A DNA stretch of 50,996 nucleotides from Desulfovibrio sp. A2 (GCF_000226255.1 NZ_AGFG01000027.1:1-50996), one strand, 5' to 3'. Positions 8,268 to 16,535 are shown, counted from the stretch's first letter. Numbers and translations are program-made. The notes: a model not told the origin generated them from the sequence alone.

Positions 8268-9905
8268 ATGACCAACTCGCACACCCACCGTACCCATCCC
8301 GCCGCCCCGCTGGCGGTGCTGGACAACGTCCGCGTCAGCTTCGGCGGACGCCGCGCCCTGGACGGCGCAAGCTGGACCCTGCGCGCCGGGGAATGCTGGG
8401 CCGTGTTCGGCCGCAACGGCGCGGGCAAATCCACCCTGCTGCGGGTGGTGCGCGGCACCGCCCGGCCGGACCAGATCGACGGCGGCAAGGTGACCTGGTT
8501 TCCGCCCGCGCCCGAAGGCTCTGCCGCGACGCACGGCGAAACATCTCCCCTTGTCGGCCGAGCCCTGTGCGCCAGCGTGTCCTCCGCCCAGCAGGAACGC
8601 TACCTGCGCCAGGGCTGGCTGCTCACCGGCCAGGAACTGCTGCTCACCGGCTATTTCGACACCCCCCTGCTCTACGAGGACCCCGGCGCGGAACGTACCG
8701 CCGCCGCGCGCGAGCTGGCCCGCCGCCTGGGTGCGGCGCATCTGCTGGACGCCAAGGTGCCCACCATGTCGCAAGGCCAGTTGCGCCTGATGCTGGTGGC
8801 CCGCGCCCTGGTGCGCCAGCCCGCCGTGCTGCTGCTGGACGAGGTGTGCGAAGGGCTGGACGCCACGGCCCGCGACGCCGTGCTGCGCGCCGTGGACCAG
8901 GCCGCCGCGCAGGGAGTGACCGTGCTGTTCGCCACCCACCGCACCGACCAGTTGCCCGTCTGCCTCAGCCGCGCCCTGCTGGTGCAGGGCGGGCGCATCA
9001 CGGCGCAGGGGCCGCTGGCGCAGGTCCGGGACAACCTGCCCGCCGATTCCGGCGTATGCGCGGGGGATGGGCTGGACGCACCGGACATTGCCCCAGCCGC
9101 TCCGGCCCGCCTGCCCGGCGGGAATGGCGATGCGGGGTCGCCCCTGGCCCCGGTGCTGGCCCGCATCGAGCACGGCGACGTGTACGTCGATCGGGTGCAC
9201 GTGCTGCACGCCATCGACTGGACCATCCGGCGCGGCGAGAACTGGTGCGTCATCGGCCCCAACGGATCGGGCAAGTCCACCCTGCTGCGCCTGCTGCACG
9301 GCGAGGAGAACGTGGCCGTGGGCGGAGACATCGTGTGGTTCGCCGACGAGAATTCCTGCGGCGTGGCCAGGCGTGAACCGGCGGGGCAGGCCTCGCTGCG
9401 CGACCTGCCCCTGCTGCACCGCCGCGTGGCCTTGGTTTCCGACCAGTTGCAGGCCACCTACGGCTACGACCTGACCGCCGAGGAACTGGTGCTCACCGGC
9501 TTTTCCGGCACCATCGGGCTGTACGAGGATCCCGACGACGACCAGCGGGCAGAGGCCGCGCACTGGCTGCGCATGCTGGGCGCGGCGGGCCTTGCCGGGC
9601 AACGCATCCGCACCCTGTCCACCGGGCAGTTGCGCCGGGTGCTGCTGGCCCGCGCCCTGGCGGGCGCGCCCGACCTGCTGCTGCTGGACGAGCCCTGTTC
9701 CGGGCTCGACCCGGCCAGCCGCGCCGCGTTCCTGGCCCTGCTGGGCCAGTTGGCCCGCGCGGGCGTGCAGATGGTGCTGGTCACCCACCACGACGGAGAC
9801 CTGATTCCGGAAATCACCCACGTGCTGCGCCTGTCCGGCGGGCGTGTCACCGAATCTGGCCCGCGCGGTGACGGCGTCAACGCGGCGCAGGGCGCGCCCG
9901 CATGA
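8268..9905 (+). CDS. Twin ATP-binding-cassette protein, ModF-like
   Basis: A 545-aa protein made of two ABC ATPase domains in one chain. Domain 1 has Walker [10 protein letters not shown] near residue 48, signature MSQGQLR and Walker [13 protein letters not shown]. Domain 2 has Walker [10 protein letters not shown] near 330, signature LSTGQLR and Walker [13 protein letters not shown]. There are no membrane segments and no permease or binding-protein gene nearby. This layout matches ModF, a molybdate-locus protein of unclear role, and related twin ATPases. Domain 1 has an unusual DEVCEGLD instead of DEP. ATG 8268 has no clear ribosome site; a GTG at 8220 falls inside the preceding terminator. 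The 3' end overlaps the TrpF-like gene by ATGA. Confidence 0.85.
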   Translation: MTNSHTHRTHPAAPLAVLDNVRVSFGGRRALDGASWTLRAGECWAVFGRNGAGKSTLLRVVRGTARPDQIDGGKVTWFPPAPEGSAATHGETSPLVGRALCASVSSAQQERYLRQGWLLTGQELLLTGYFDTPLLYEDPGAERTAAARELARRLGAAHLLDAKVPTMSQGQLRLMLVARALVRQPAVLLLDEVCEGLDATARDAVLRAVDQAAAQGVTVLFATHRTDQLPVCLSRALLVQGGRITAQGPLAQVRDNLPADSGVCAGDGLDAPDIAPAAPARLPGGNGDAGSPLAPVLARIEHGDVYVDRVHVLHAIDWTIRRGENWCVIGPNGSGKSTLLRLLHGEENVAVGGDIVWFADENSCGVARREPAGQASLRDLPLLHRRVALVSDQLQATYGYDLTAEELVLTGFSGTIGLYEDPDDDQRAEAAHWLRMLGAAGLAGQRIRTLSTGQLRRVLLARALAGAPDLLLLDEPCSGLDPASRAAFLALLGQLARAGVQMVLVTHHDGDLIPEITHVLRLSGGRVTESGPRGDGVNAAQGAPA

Positions 9906-10672
9906 CCGGAACGGCGTTCCCCCGGCTGGAACGGGGAGCCCCCGTCACCGGCCTGATCCAGGTGGCGGGCGTGCACGACCTGGCCGAGGCCCTGGCCCTG
10001 CGCGCGGCCGGGGTGCACGCCATGGGCCTGCCCCTGCGCCTGCCGGTGAACGCGGAAGACCTGACCGAAACCGAGGCCGCCCGGCTGGTGGCCGAGGTGG
10101 AACGCCTGCCCGTGCCGCCCCTGCTGCCCGTGGGCATCACCTACATCGCCGACGGGGCCGAGGCGGCGGCCTTCTGCCGCGTGCTGGGGCTGCACCGCCT
10201 GCAACTGCACGGCCCGGTGGCCGCCACCGAACTGGCCCGGCTGCGGCGGGAAATGCCAGACCTGTTCCTGATCAAGAGCCTGGTGGTGCGCACCGAGGGC
10301 AACCTGCCGGAACTGCTGGACACCGTGCGCGAACTGGCCCCCCTGGCCGATGCCTTCATCACCGACACCCACGACCCGGCCACCGGCGCGGACGGGGCCA
10401 CCGGCCGCACCCACGACTGGTCCGTGAGCGCGGAACTGGCGCGCCGCTCGCCCCGCCCCGTGATCCTTGCCGGGGGATTGAACCCGGACAACGTGCGCGA
10501 GGCCATCCTGCGGGTGCGCCCGGCCGGGGTGGACGCCCACACCGGCGTAGAAGGCCCGGATGGGCGCAAGTGCCCGGACAGGCTGCGTCGCTTCGTGGCC
10601 GAGGCCGGACGGGGCTTTGCGGAGGCGGGGCAGGATGCTGCCCACGCCGGGTCTGGCCGCACCGGGGTCTGA
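9902..10672 (+). CDS. TrpF-like (phosphoribosylanthranilate isomerase family) protein lacking the catalytic Cys
   Basis: A 256-aa TIM-barrel protein aligned with TrpF, which catalyses the Amadori rearrangement in tryptophan synthesis. Family landmarks are the LQLHG strand (100-104), the Asp of the FITDT strand (D155), GATGRTHDW (165-173) and the phosphate-binding [10 protein letters not shown] near 188. The canonical N-terminal KICG motif, whose Cys is the general base, reads QVAG here with Ala at residue 22. SSGVE is HTGVE. It is therefore unlikely to be a normal isomerase and may act on another substrate. It overlaps the twin-ABC gene by four bases (ATGA), implying coupled translation, and no trp genes are nearby. 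The C-terminus is extended by an Ala/Gly-rich tail. Confidence 0.75.
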   Translation: MTGTAFPRLERGAPVTGLIQVAGVHDLAEALALRAAGVHAMGLPLRLPVNAEDLTETEAARLVAEVERLPVPPLLPVGITYIADGAEAAAFCRVLGLHRLQLHGPVAATELARLRREMPDLFLIKSLVVRTEGNLPELLDTVRELAPLADAFITDTHDPATGADGATGRTHDWSVSAELARRSPRPVILAGGLNPDNVREAILRVRPAGVDAHTGVEGPDGRKCPDRLRRFVAEAGRGFAEAGQDAAHAGSGRTGV

Positions 10673-10697
10673 CGCCCCTTCCCCGGCGGCAAGGCCC

Positions 10698-10726
10698 TTG
10701 AACTTCCTGATTCTTTCCGGTACACC
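10698..10726 (+). promoter_or_regulatory. Sigma-70-like promoter for the 31-aa microprotein gene
   Basis: TTGAAC (10698-10703) and TACACC (10721-10726) are separated by 17 bp in a locally less GC-rich patch, about 70 nt before the small gene. Confidence 0.5.
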
Positions 10727-10798
10727 TCGCGATGAGGATTGGGAAATTGCGCACAACCCGCGCGCCATTCCGCGCCGGGGCACCAGAAGGAGGCTGAC

Positions 10799-10894
10799 AT
10801 GGATTTCGCATGGTTCTTCGCGGGCATTCTGGGCGTGGCCATCGGTCTGCGCTACATCAAGTGTTCGTCCCCCAACGACCCGCACCACCACTAA
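10799..10894 (+). CDS. 31-aa single-pass membrane microprotein
   Basis: An open frame of 31 codons starting ATG 10799 with an excellent AAGGAGG ribosome site about five bases ahead. The peptide has one hydrophobic segment (residues about 3-18, rich in Phe, Ala, Gly, Ile) and then a short polar tail with Arg, Lys, one Cys and a terminal HHH. The N-out/C-in topology follows from the positive charges after the helix. A promoter-like pair lies 70 nt upstream and a small stem (10898-10914) follows the stop. I do not recognise a family. Small single-helix proteins often bind membrane enzymes; the neighbours are a TrpF-like gene and, after 680 bases, a membrane polyferredoxin. Confidence 0.6.
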   Translation: MDFAWFFAGILGVAIGLRYIKCSSPNDPHHH

Positions 10895-11202
10895 AGGGTT
10901 GCGGCGGGCGCAACGCCTGACGGCGGGCACACCCGCGCACGGCGTCTCCCCGCGACCACCCTTCCCGTGTCCCTCGCCCTGCGGGTGGCCACGGCAGGCA
11001 GAACGGACGGCATCCGCCGTCCGTTTCCACGTCTGGCGCATCTGCCCACCGGCTCACCAGAATTGCGACCTGAAGCCGCCCCTCACCCTTCGCGAGCGAC
11101 ATCCCCGTGGCATCGGGGACATCCACGCACAAGCCTGCCCACTCCTGCCCATGGCGGTTTCCGCCGCCTGAAGGGCATGGACGCCCCGCCCCGCGCACGG
11201 CA

Positions 11203-11220
11203 CCGTGACCCACATCACGG
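11203..11220. promoter_or_regulatory. CRP/FNR-like palindrome
   Basis: Perfect arms CCGTGA and TCACGG flank a six-base spacer CCCACA. This matches the geometry of the CRP/FNR family site (GTGA-N6-TCAC). It lies about 360 bases upstream of the polyferredoxin gene; no promoter elements were assigned beside it. Confidence 0.4.
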
Positions 11221-11471
11221 ACGTGTCCGCCGCTATCTGCCACGGTGGCGGCGGGCACCCGTCAAGCCCGTTTCAGCCAGATTCGGCCCCGTTCCCAGCA
11301 CTCACCGCTGGCGAGGGCCGCCGCCCCGCGCGGGCAACTGTCGCCTGGCCGACGGACACCGCCGCCCCCAGGGCGCAAGGTTGCCCGTGCAGCCGAATGT
11401 GGCGTCGGATTGGCGCCGGATGCCGTCCTGGCGTCCGGCCCGGTTCGCCTGCCCCAAGCGCCAGAACCGTC

Positions 11472-11518
11472 CGTGCCCGATTCGTCCGTACCCGATTCCG
11501 TTCGTGCCCGATTCCGTC
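11472..11518 (+). repeat. Three tandem 15-16-bp repeats
   Basis: Units built on CGTGCCCGATTC-CGTC occur at 11472-11486, 11487-11502 and 11503-11518 with one or two changes each. They lie about 60 bases before the polyferredoxin start. Confidence 0.6.
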
Positions 11519-11576
11519 CGGCACCCCGAGGCCCCACCGGCCCCGTTCCGCCAGCCTCAACACCCAGGAGCATTCC

Positions 11577-12584
11577 GTGCCGCGTTCCGCATCCCGCCTG
11601 TTGTCCCCTTCGCGCGTCCGCCTTGGCGTGCAGGCCGCCTATGCCATCTTTCTGCTGTACGCCGGGTGGCGCTTCGTCCTGTACGTGCGCTGGGCCATGG
11701 GAGAAACCGAGGATTTTGTGTCCAAGCCCCCCTCGGTGGAAGGGTTCCTGCCCATCAGCGCGCTCATCGCCTTCAAGCGGCTGCTGTTCACCGGCCAGTG
11801 GGACCCGGTGCATCCGGCCGGGCTGTTCATCTTCATGGCCGTGCTGGGCATGGCCGTGCTGCTGCGCAAGGGCTTTTGCGGGTACATCTGCCCGGTGGGC
11901 TTCATCTCGTCGTTGCTGGCCCGGCTGGGCGCGCGGCTGCGCATCGCCCGGCGCACCGGTCCGCGCGTATCCCGCCTGCTCTCGCTGCCCAAGTACCTGC
12001 TGCTGGCGCAGTTCGCATGGATTTCCGTGGTGTCCATGGATGTGGAATCCATAGAGGGATTCCTGCTCTCGCCCTACAACTTCGTGGCGGACACCCGGAT
12101 GCTCCAGTTCTTCCTCGCGCCCAGCCCCACAGCGCTCACCGTGTTCGCCGTGCTGGGCGTGGGCTCGTTGGTGCTGCCCTATTTCTGGTGCCGGGTGCTG
12201 TGTCCCTACGGCGCGCTGCTCTCGCTGCTGGCGCGCCTTTCCCCGGTGGCGGTGCGGCGCGACCCGGCAGCCTGCGTGGACTGCGGACGCTGTTCGCGCG
12301 CCTGCCCCGCCGCCCTGCCCGTGCAACGGCTGGAGCGGGTTTCTTCCGGCGAATGCGTGGGCTGCACCGAATGCATCGCCGCCTGTCCGGTGGACGGATG
12401 CCTCTCCGTGACGGCCCCCGGCAAGCGCCGCCTGCCCGCGTGGTCCATTGCCGCCGGATGCGTGGCGGTGCTGCTGGCCACCTGGGGCGTGGCGCAGGCG
12501 CTGGGCATGTGGGAATCGCCCCTGCCGCAAGCCATGGTCCGGCGCTTCCACATGATGTTACAGGTGGGCATGATCACGCACTAG
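11577..12584 (+). CDS. NapH/RdxA-type membrane polyferredoxin (4Fe-4S)
   Basis: A 335-aa membrane iron-sulfur protein. It has about five or six hydrophobic segments, with two CxxxCP motifs at membrane edges (FCGYICPVGF near residue 102 and WCRVLCPYGAL near 206). A C-terminal cytoplasmic part has two ferredoxin-type cluster motifs (CVDCGRCSRACP and CVGCTECIAACP) before a last hydrophobic helix. This is the layout of NapH/NosR-C/RdxA proteins, which move electrons across or at the membrane. No nap, nos or ccoN genes are adjacent, so the partner is unknown. The start GTG 11577 is set by CAGGAG six bases upstream. The upstream gap holds a CRP/FNR-like palindrome that could tie it to redox or anaerobic control. 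Confidence 0.82.
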   Translation: MPRSASRLLSPSRVRLGVQAAYAIFLLYAGWRFVLYVRWAMGETEDFVSKPPSVEGFLPISALIAFKRLLFTGQWDPVHPAGLFIFMAVLGMAVLLRKGFCGYICPVGFISSLLARLGARLRIARRTGPRVSRLLSLPKYLLLAQFAWISVVSMDVESIEGFLLSPYNFVADTRMLQFFLAPSPTALTVFAVLGVGSLVLPYFWCRVLCPYGALLSLLARLSPVAVRRDPAACVDCGRCSRACPAALPVQRLERVSSGECVGCTECIAACPVDGCLSVTAPGKRRLPAWSIAAGCVAVLLATWGVAQALGMWESPLPQAMVRRFHMMLQVGMITH

Positions 12585-12830
12585 CCAGCCCGCTCCGTCC
12601 TCGTCCCTTCCACCACTTTTGCGGTACGCACACAGGTAACGCTCCATCCGCGCCGCATCCCGCAACCTCGCCGCCAGGTCCGGGATGCGCGCGTTCGGCA
12701 TCCATTACCCGGCCAGCCGCGGCACGTCGTTCCGCCTTGCCGACATGGTGCAGGCACGCAACAAGCCACTGCGCCCCTGCCCAGCCCTTGCCGCACGACG
12801 AAAGCGTCACCCCCTTCTTTCACAGCCCCC

Positions 12831-12848
12831 TGCCGCAGTATTGCGGCA
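12831..12848. promoter_or_regulatory. Perfect inverted repeat upstream of htpX
   Basis: TGCCGCA and TGCGGCA pair perfectly around the four-base loop GTAT. It could be an operator or an RNA stem. There is no T-run, so a terminator for the polyferredoxin gene is less likely. Confidence 0.35.
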
Positions 12849-12928
12849 TTACCCCCCTTGCCATCTCCCGCTGCGATATTACATAGTTGCGCAGGCGGAA
12901 GGACGCGCCGCGCGGCCATGCGGCCCGG

Positions 12929-13026
12929 CTCGTCCATGAGACACGGCCTGCGGCACGTCCACGCGATACGGCCTGCGGCTCGTCCAGGCGACGCGCCCCG
13001 GCTCGTGCACGCGAAGCAGCCACCGG
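12929..13026. repeat. Degenerate 25-bp tandem repeat, four copies
   Basis: Copies at 12929-12953, 12954-12978, 12979-13001 (two bases short) and 13002-13026 share CTCGTCCA-GCGA-ACGGCCTGCGG-like sequence. The first two copies are the closest to each other. The period is 25 bp without spacers, so this is not a CRISPR array. Confidence 0.7.
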
Positions 13027-13100
13027 CAAGCACGCGCCCCATCCGCCCGACACCAACCGCGCGGGGCATCCCGCGCCTACCCACGCAAGGAGCACAGACC

Positions 13101-13958
13101 GTGACCAGTCAGATCAAGACCGCCATGCTGCTTGCCCTTCTTTCGGGCATCATCATCGTCCTTGGCGGGGCCATGGGCGGCAAGACGGGCATCATGATCG
13201 CACTGATCCTGGCCCTGGTGATGAACGTCGGCAGCTACTGGTATTCCGACAAGATCGTCCTTTCCATGTACGGCGCGCAAGAAGTGGGCCCCAACGACGC
13301 CCCCATGCTGCATGCCATGGTCGAGGAACTGGCCGCGCGCGCGGGCATTCCCAAGCCGCGCGTGTGCGTCATACCCGAAGAAGCCCCCAACGCCTTCGCC
13401 ACCGGGCGAGACCCGGCCCACGGCGTGGTGGCAGTCACCCACGGCATCATGCGCATCCTGTCGCCGGAAGAGTTGAAGGGCGTGCTGGCCCACGAGATAG
13501 GCCACATCGCCAACCGCGACATCCTGGTGCAGACCGTGGCCGGGGTGCTGGCCTCGGTCATCGTGTCCGTGGCCAGCATGATGCAGTGGGCGGCCATCTT
13601 CGGCCTTGGCCGCAGCGACGACGAAGAGGGCGGCGCCAGCCCGCTGGTGGCCATCATGATGGCCATCGTCGCGCCCATCGCCGCCTCGCTGATCCAATTC
13701 GCCATTTCCCGCTCGCGCGAATACCTGGCCGACGAAACGGGCGCGGCGCTGGCGGGCAACCCGCTGTACCTGGCCGGCGCTCTGGGCAAGCTGCAGGCGT
13801 TCTCGCAGCGGGTGCCCATGCAGCACGGCAACCAAGCCACCGCGCACATGTTCATCGTGAACCCGTTCAGCGGGGCCAGCATGGCCAGCCTGTTCAGCAC
13901 CCACCCGCCCATCGAGGAACGCATCGCCCGCCTGCGCTCCATGGCCGGGGCGCGCTGA
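13101..13958 (+). CDS. htpX: HtpX-family membrane zinc metalloprotease
   Basis: A 285-aa M48B peptidase. It begins with two hydrophobic segments (residues ~8-25 and ~28-48). The zinc motif HEIGH starts at residue 131 followed by NRD, two further membrane segments lie at ~150-175 and ~185-205, and the third zinc ligand is in SREYLADE near 215. HtpX degrades damaged inner-membrane proteins with FtsH and is usually induced by heat or envelope stress. Length and motifs are normal. The start GTG 13101 has AAGGAG seven bases ahead. It is followed by the thioesterase gene after 127 bases. Confidence 0.93.
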   Translation: MTSQIKTAMLLALLSGIIIVLGGAMGGKTGIMIALILALVMNVGSYWYSDKIVLSMYGAQEVGPNDAPMLHAMVEELAARAGIPKPRVCVIPEEAPNAFATGRDPAHGVVAVTHGIMRILSPEELKGVLAHEIGHIANRDILVQTVAGVLASVIVSVASMMQWAAIFGLGRSDDEEGGASPLVAIMMAIVAPIAASLIQFAISRSREYLADETGAALAGNPLYLAGALGKLQAFSQRVPMQHGNQATAHMFIVNPFSGASMASLFSTHPPIEERIARLRSMAGAR

Positions 13959-14085
13959 CGCCAAAACGTGGCGCGCCGGGGGATTGCTGCCGCCGGTGGC
14001 GCGCATGCCCGACTTGGGGTATATCATCGGGCGGGGGCGAGAGTCCCCGCCCTTTCCGTTCCCCACGCCGCAACCCGGAGGCCCC

Positions 14086-14511
14086 GTGAACACCGTCCAT
14101 GAAGACCTCGTGCCCTTTGTCGAACAGCACGTGGACTGGCACCGCCATCTTGGCATCAAGGTGGAGGAGGTGCGCACCGGCTACGCCAGGCTGCGCCTGC
14201 CCTTTCGCGAGGAATTCGCGGGCAACAAATCGCGCGGGGCGCTGCACGGCGGGGTCATCTCCACCCTGGCCGACATCTGCGGCAACGTGGCCCTGTGGAC
14301 CCATTTCGGCCCCAACGACATGGTCTCCACGGTGGACATGCGCGTGGACTTCCTGCGGCCCGCCCCCTTCGCCGACCTTATCGCCGAGGCCGACGTGCGC
14401 TTGCAGGGCTACCGCATCGGCAACATCTTCGTGCGCATCGCGTCCGAAACCGCGCCCGGCGTGGCCGTGGCCGAAGGACGCATCGTCTGCTACGTGAAGC
14501 GCGCCGAGTAG
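14086..14511 (+). CDS. Hotdog-fold thioesterase, PaaI-like
   Basis: A 141-aa single hotdog domain. The family motif is seen in GALHGGVISTLADICG (residues ~48-63), where His-Gly-Gly starts the central helix, and in TVDMRVDFLRPA. Such proteins hydrolyse acyl-CoA or aryl-CoA thioesters; the substrate is unknown here. The start GTG 14086 lies after CCGGAG, about five bases away. A strong terminator follows directly, so it is the last gene of its transcript. Confidence 0.85.
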   Translation: MNTVHEDLVPFVEQHVDWHRHLGIKVEEVRTGYARLRLPFREEFAGNKSRGALHGGVISTLADICGNVALWTHFGPNDMVSTVDMRVDFLRPAPFADLIAEADVRLQGYRIGNIFVRIASETAPGVAVAEGRIVCYVKRAE

Positions 14512-14531
14512 CGCGCACCGCCCGAACGCAC

Positions 14532-14576
14532 GCAGGCCCCGCCGGTTGGTTGTCCGGCGGGGCCTGCGCATATTTT
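14532..14576 (+). terminator. Strong rho-independent terminator after the thioesterase gene
   Basis: Fourteen-base arms (14532-14545 and 14554-14567) pair perfectly around an eight-base loop and are followed by GCATATTTT. It separates the plus-strand genes from the convergent minus-strand pair. Confidence 0.85.
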
Positions 14577-14595
14577 CCCCTTGGCGGCGAGGGGC

Positions 14596-14643
14596 GTCAC
14601 CCTGCCCGCGTCAGCGGCCGTCATCCTGACCGCGTCAGCGGTC
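14596..14643. repeat. Two-copy 24-bp tandem repeat overlapping a stop codon
   Basis: Copies at 14596-14619 and 14620-14643 differ at a few positions, and a partial third copy starts at 14644. The TGA stop of the minus-strand gene (14635-14637) lies inside the second copy, so the repeat straddles the gene end. Confidence 0.6.
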
Positions 14644-15414
14644 GTCACCCCTGTCCCGCTCGAGAATGCCCAGCATCCGCGCGAGCGCGCGCCGCTGCAC
14701 CCGTTCCGGCGCGGCATCCAACCGGCTGATGTCCCGGCCCTTGGCCCAGTCGCCGCCGGGTCGCTCCAGTTGGAAGGCCCGTTCCGCCCGCCCCTCGAAG
14801 GCGGCCAGCGCGGCGGGGTCGTCCAGCACGGCCGGATGGCCGAAGCGGGGAGAGTCCCTGGTTTCCTCCAACGGCTCGCGATATTCCACCACCACCTTCA
14901 CGTGGCGCATTTCCGCAAGCCCGGTGAACCTGCGCACCAGCGCGCCAGCGCCCCACGGCGCGGGGTCGTCCCCGAAGGCCGGGGCCAGCGCATCCTTGTC
15001 CGGCGGCAAGGCGAAGGTGGCCGCGTGCAGGGTCATGCCCGCCAGTTCGCCGCTGGCCGCGCGCATCTCCGGCAGTCCGGAGGATACGTCCAGCGGCCAG
15101 CGGTACTCGCTGGAGGCTTCAACCAAAAGGGCCACGAGGCGGGCCGGGTCGCCCGTGCCGCCCCGCCCCGGCCTGGCGTGCAGGGCGTAGTACACCCGTG
15201 CCGAACCGGTTGCGCTGGCCGTTTCGGGCGCGATGTCCGCCACGCCCGCCCCGGCGGGCGCAAGCCCGTGCGTCGCGCGCACCAGCAGCGCGGGACGCGC
15301 CGAAGACGCCAGCATGTCGCCCGCAAGGCCGCGCCGGACCGGGTTGCGGTGCATGGGCGCATAGAACAGCCCAGCCAGCAGCACGGCAAGGGCGAGAACG
15401 ATCAGCTTGGGCAC
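14635..15414 (-). CDS. Envelope-anchored protein of unknown function, paralog A
   Basis: A 259-aa protein starting GTG 15414 with an AAGGAGG site. The first ~20 residues are a hydrophobic signal-anchor (LIVLALAVLLAGLFYAP), so the rest is probably periplasmic. I do not recognise the family. It is clearly homologous to its upstream neighbour (paralog B). Both share GL-GD--ASSARPA-LVR near the N-terminus, a LLVEA/LLAEA-...-LDVS stretch in the middle, RR-T-L--R-VK-VVEYREP near residue 180, and a C-terminal DDR. Paralog A lacks the lipobox Cys of B. The two genes are transcribed together or in sequence on the minus strand, downstream of ftsZ but beyond its terminator. Confidence 0.7.
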   Translation of the reverse strand: MPKLIVLALAVLLAGLFYAPMHRNPVRRGLAGDMLASSARPALLVRATHGLAPAGAGVADIAPETASATGSARVYYALHARPGRGGTGDPARLVALLVEASSEYRWPLDVSSGLPEMRAASGELAGMTLHAATFALPPDKDALAPAFGDDPAPWGAGALVRRFTGLAEMRHVKVVVEYREPLEETRDSPRFGHPAVLDDPAALAAFEGRAERAFQLERPGGDWAKGRDISRLDAAPERVQRRALARMLGILERDRGDDR

Positions 15415-15511
15415 GGGGCCTCCTTGGCGTTTCAGCGCGCTCGCAGGCAAGGGGTGGTCTGCGGGCATCATGCGGGCAGGTCGGACGAAAGGCCGCCGAC
15501 GGCACCGGGTT

Positions 15512-15558
15512 ACGCAGACGCGGAAGGCCGGCGATTTCGCCAGCCTTCGCGTTTGCGT
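15512..15558 (-). terminator. Imperfect hairpin directly after paralog B
   Basis: Arms at 15512-15528 and 15543-15558 pair with two or three mismatches around GCGATTTCGC-type sequence. It begins one base past the stop of paralog B on the minus strand and has no T-run. It may attenuate expression of paralog A rather than fully terminate. Confidence 0.4.
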
Positions 15559-16371
15559 CTATCTGTCGTCACTGGGCAGGTTGCGGATGGGCTCCATGCG
15601 CCCGGCCATCCCGGCCAGGTTGCGCAGGTGCACCATGCGCGCGTCATGCGCAAACCCCTCCACGGCAACGCCGCCCGCCGGATACTCCGTTACCGAGAAC
15701 GCCGCGCGGGCGCGGGCCTCGAACTCTCCCAACAGGGCCGCCGCACGGCCGGAGGGCTGCTGCCCGGCGTCCAGCGCATCGGCAAGCTGCTCGCCCGCGC
15801 CCACGGGCACGGGTTCGCGGTATTCCACCACCAGCTTCACCGCGCGGAAGTCGTGCAACTGCGTGTAGCGCCGCACCAGCCAGCGCCATTCGCCGTCTTC
15901 AGGCGCGAGCTTTGGCGTGGCGGGCAGCAGGGTCGCGAACGGGTCGGCCGAGGCGGGCATGAGGAAGGTTGCGCCGCTGAAGCGCGCCGGGCCGGTGGCG
16001 TACACGTCGCGCCGCACTTCACGCCAGGGGCTGGAAACGTCCAGCTCCCATTGCCAGCCGTTGGGCGCCTCGGCCAGCAGCACGGCCAGTTGCCGTTCGC
16101 GTGTGGCATCGGCGTAGAAGGCCCACCCCGCGTCGGCGTGGCGCATGCCCAGTTCGGTATCCAGCAGGGGCGATGCCGCGCCAGAGCCCAGCAACGCGAA
16201 CCCTGCCGACGGGCGCACCAGCGCCGCCGGACGTGCCGACGAGGCCACCGCGTCGCCGCTCAAGCCGCGCGTCAGCGGGGCGCAGGCGGCGGCCAGCGCC
16301 GCCAGGGACAACAGAAGAAACAGGGAAGCCCACCGGGCAAAGCGAACTTCCGGAATGAATTGCGTACGCAT
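15559..16371 (-). CDS. Probable lipoprotein of unknown function, paralog B
   Basis: A 270-aa protein starting ATG 16371 after AAGGAGAG. The N-terminus has basic residues, a hydrophobic core (SLFLLLSLAALAAAC) and a Cys near residue 30 in a weak lipobox context (LAAAC), so it is likely exported and perhaps lipid-anchored. It is the paralog of the next gene downstream and shares its motifs, including SGDAVASSARPA, LAEAPNGWQWELDVS and VKLVVEYREP. No enzyme motif was seen. The duplicated pair sits between the thioesterase terminator and the dcw terminator as its own unit. Confidence 0.72.
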   Translation of the reverse strand: MRTQFIPEVRFARWASLFLLLSLAALAAACAPLTRGLSGDAVASSARPAALVRPSAGFALLGSGAASPLLDTELGMRHADAGWAFYADATRERQLAVLLAEAPNGWQWELDVSSPWREVRRDVYATGPARFSGATFLMPASADPFATLLPATPKLAPEDGEWRWLVRRYTQLHDFRAVKLVVEYREPVPVGAGEQLADALDAGQQPSGRAAALLGEFEARARAAFSVTEYPAGGVAVEGFAHDARMVHLRNLAGMAGRMEPIRNLPSDDR

Positions 16372-16535
16372 GGGTCTCTCCTTGGCGGGCCACGCTCCCG
16401 GGCCGCACATGCGGCCAGAGGGACAACCCCGCGTGCACGCGCACGCGGTATGCACCCCCATCCTCCTTTCGGCGGGCGCGGTCACGCACGGCATACAGCG
16501 TAACCACTGCCTCGCAAAAATCCAGCCCCATGACG

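Larger units (their letters stand above)
10895..11576. other. 682-base gap between the microprotein and the polyferredoxin
   Basis: Reading frames are open here only because of base composition; none has a ribosome site or recognisable protein. The gap holds a small stem after the microprotein stop (10898-10914), an 18-bp palindrome resembling a CRP/FNR-type site (11203-11220) and a short three-copy repeat (11472-11518). Confidence 0.5.
12585..13100. other. 516-base gap upstream of htpX
   Basis: No credible gene. It contains a perfect hairpin (12831-12848) and a degenerate 25-bp tandem repeat (12929-13026) that ends 75 bases before htpX. I see no clear promoter boxes and no CIRCE-type heat-shock element. 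Confidence 0.5.

Noticed and set aside
12929..13026. Possible CRISPR array
   Set aside because: Copies are contiguous and degenerate with no spacers, and no cas genes are in the window.
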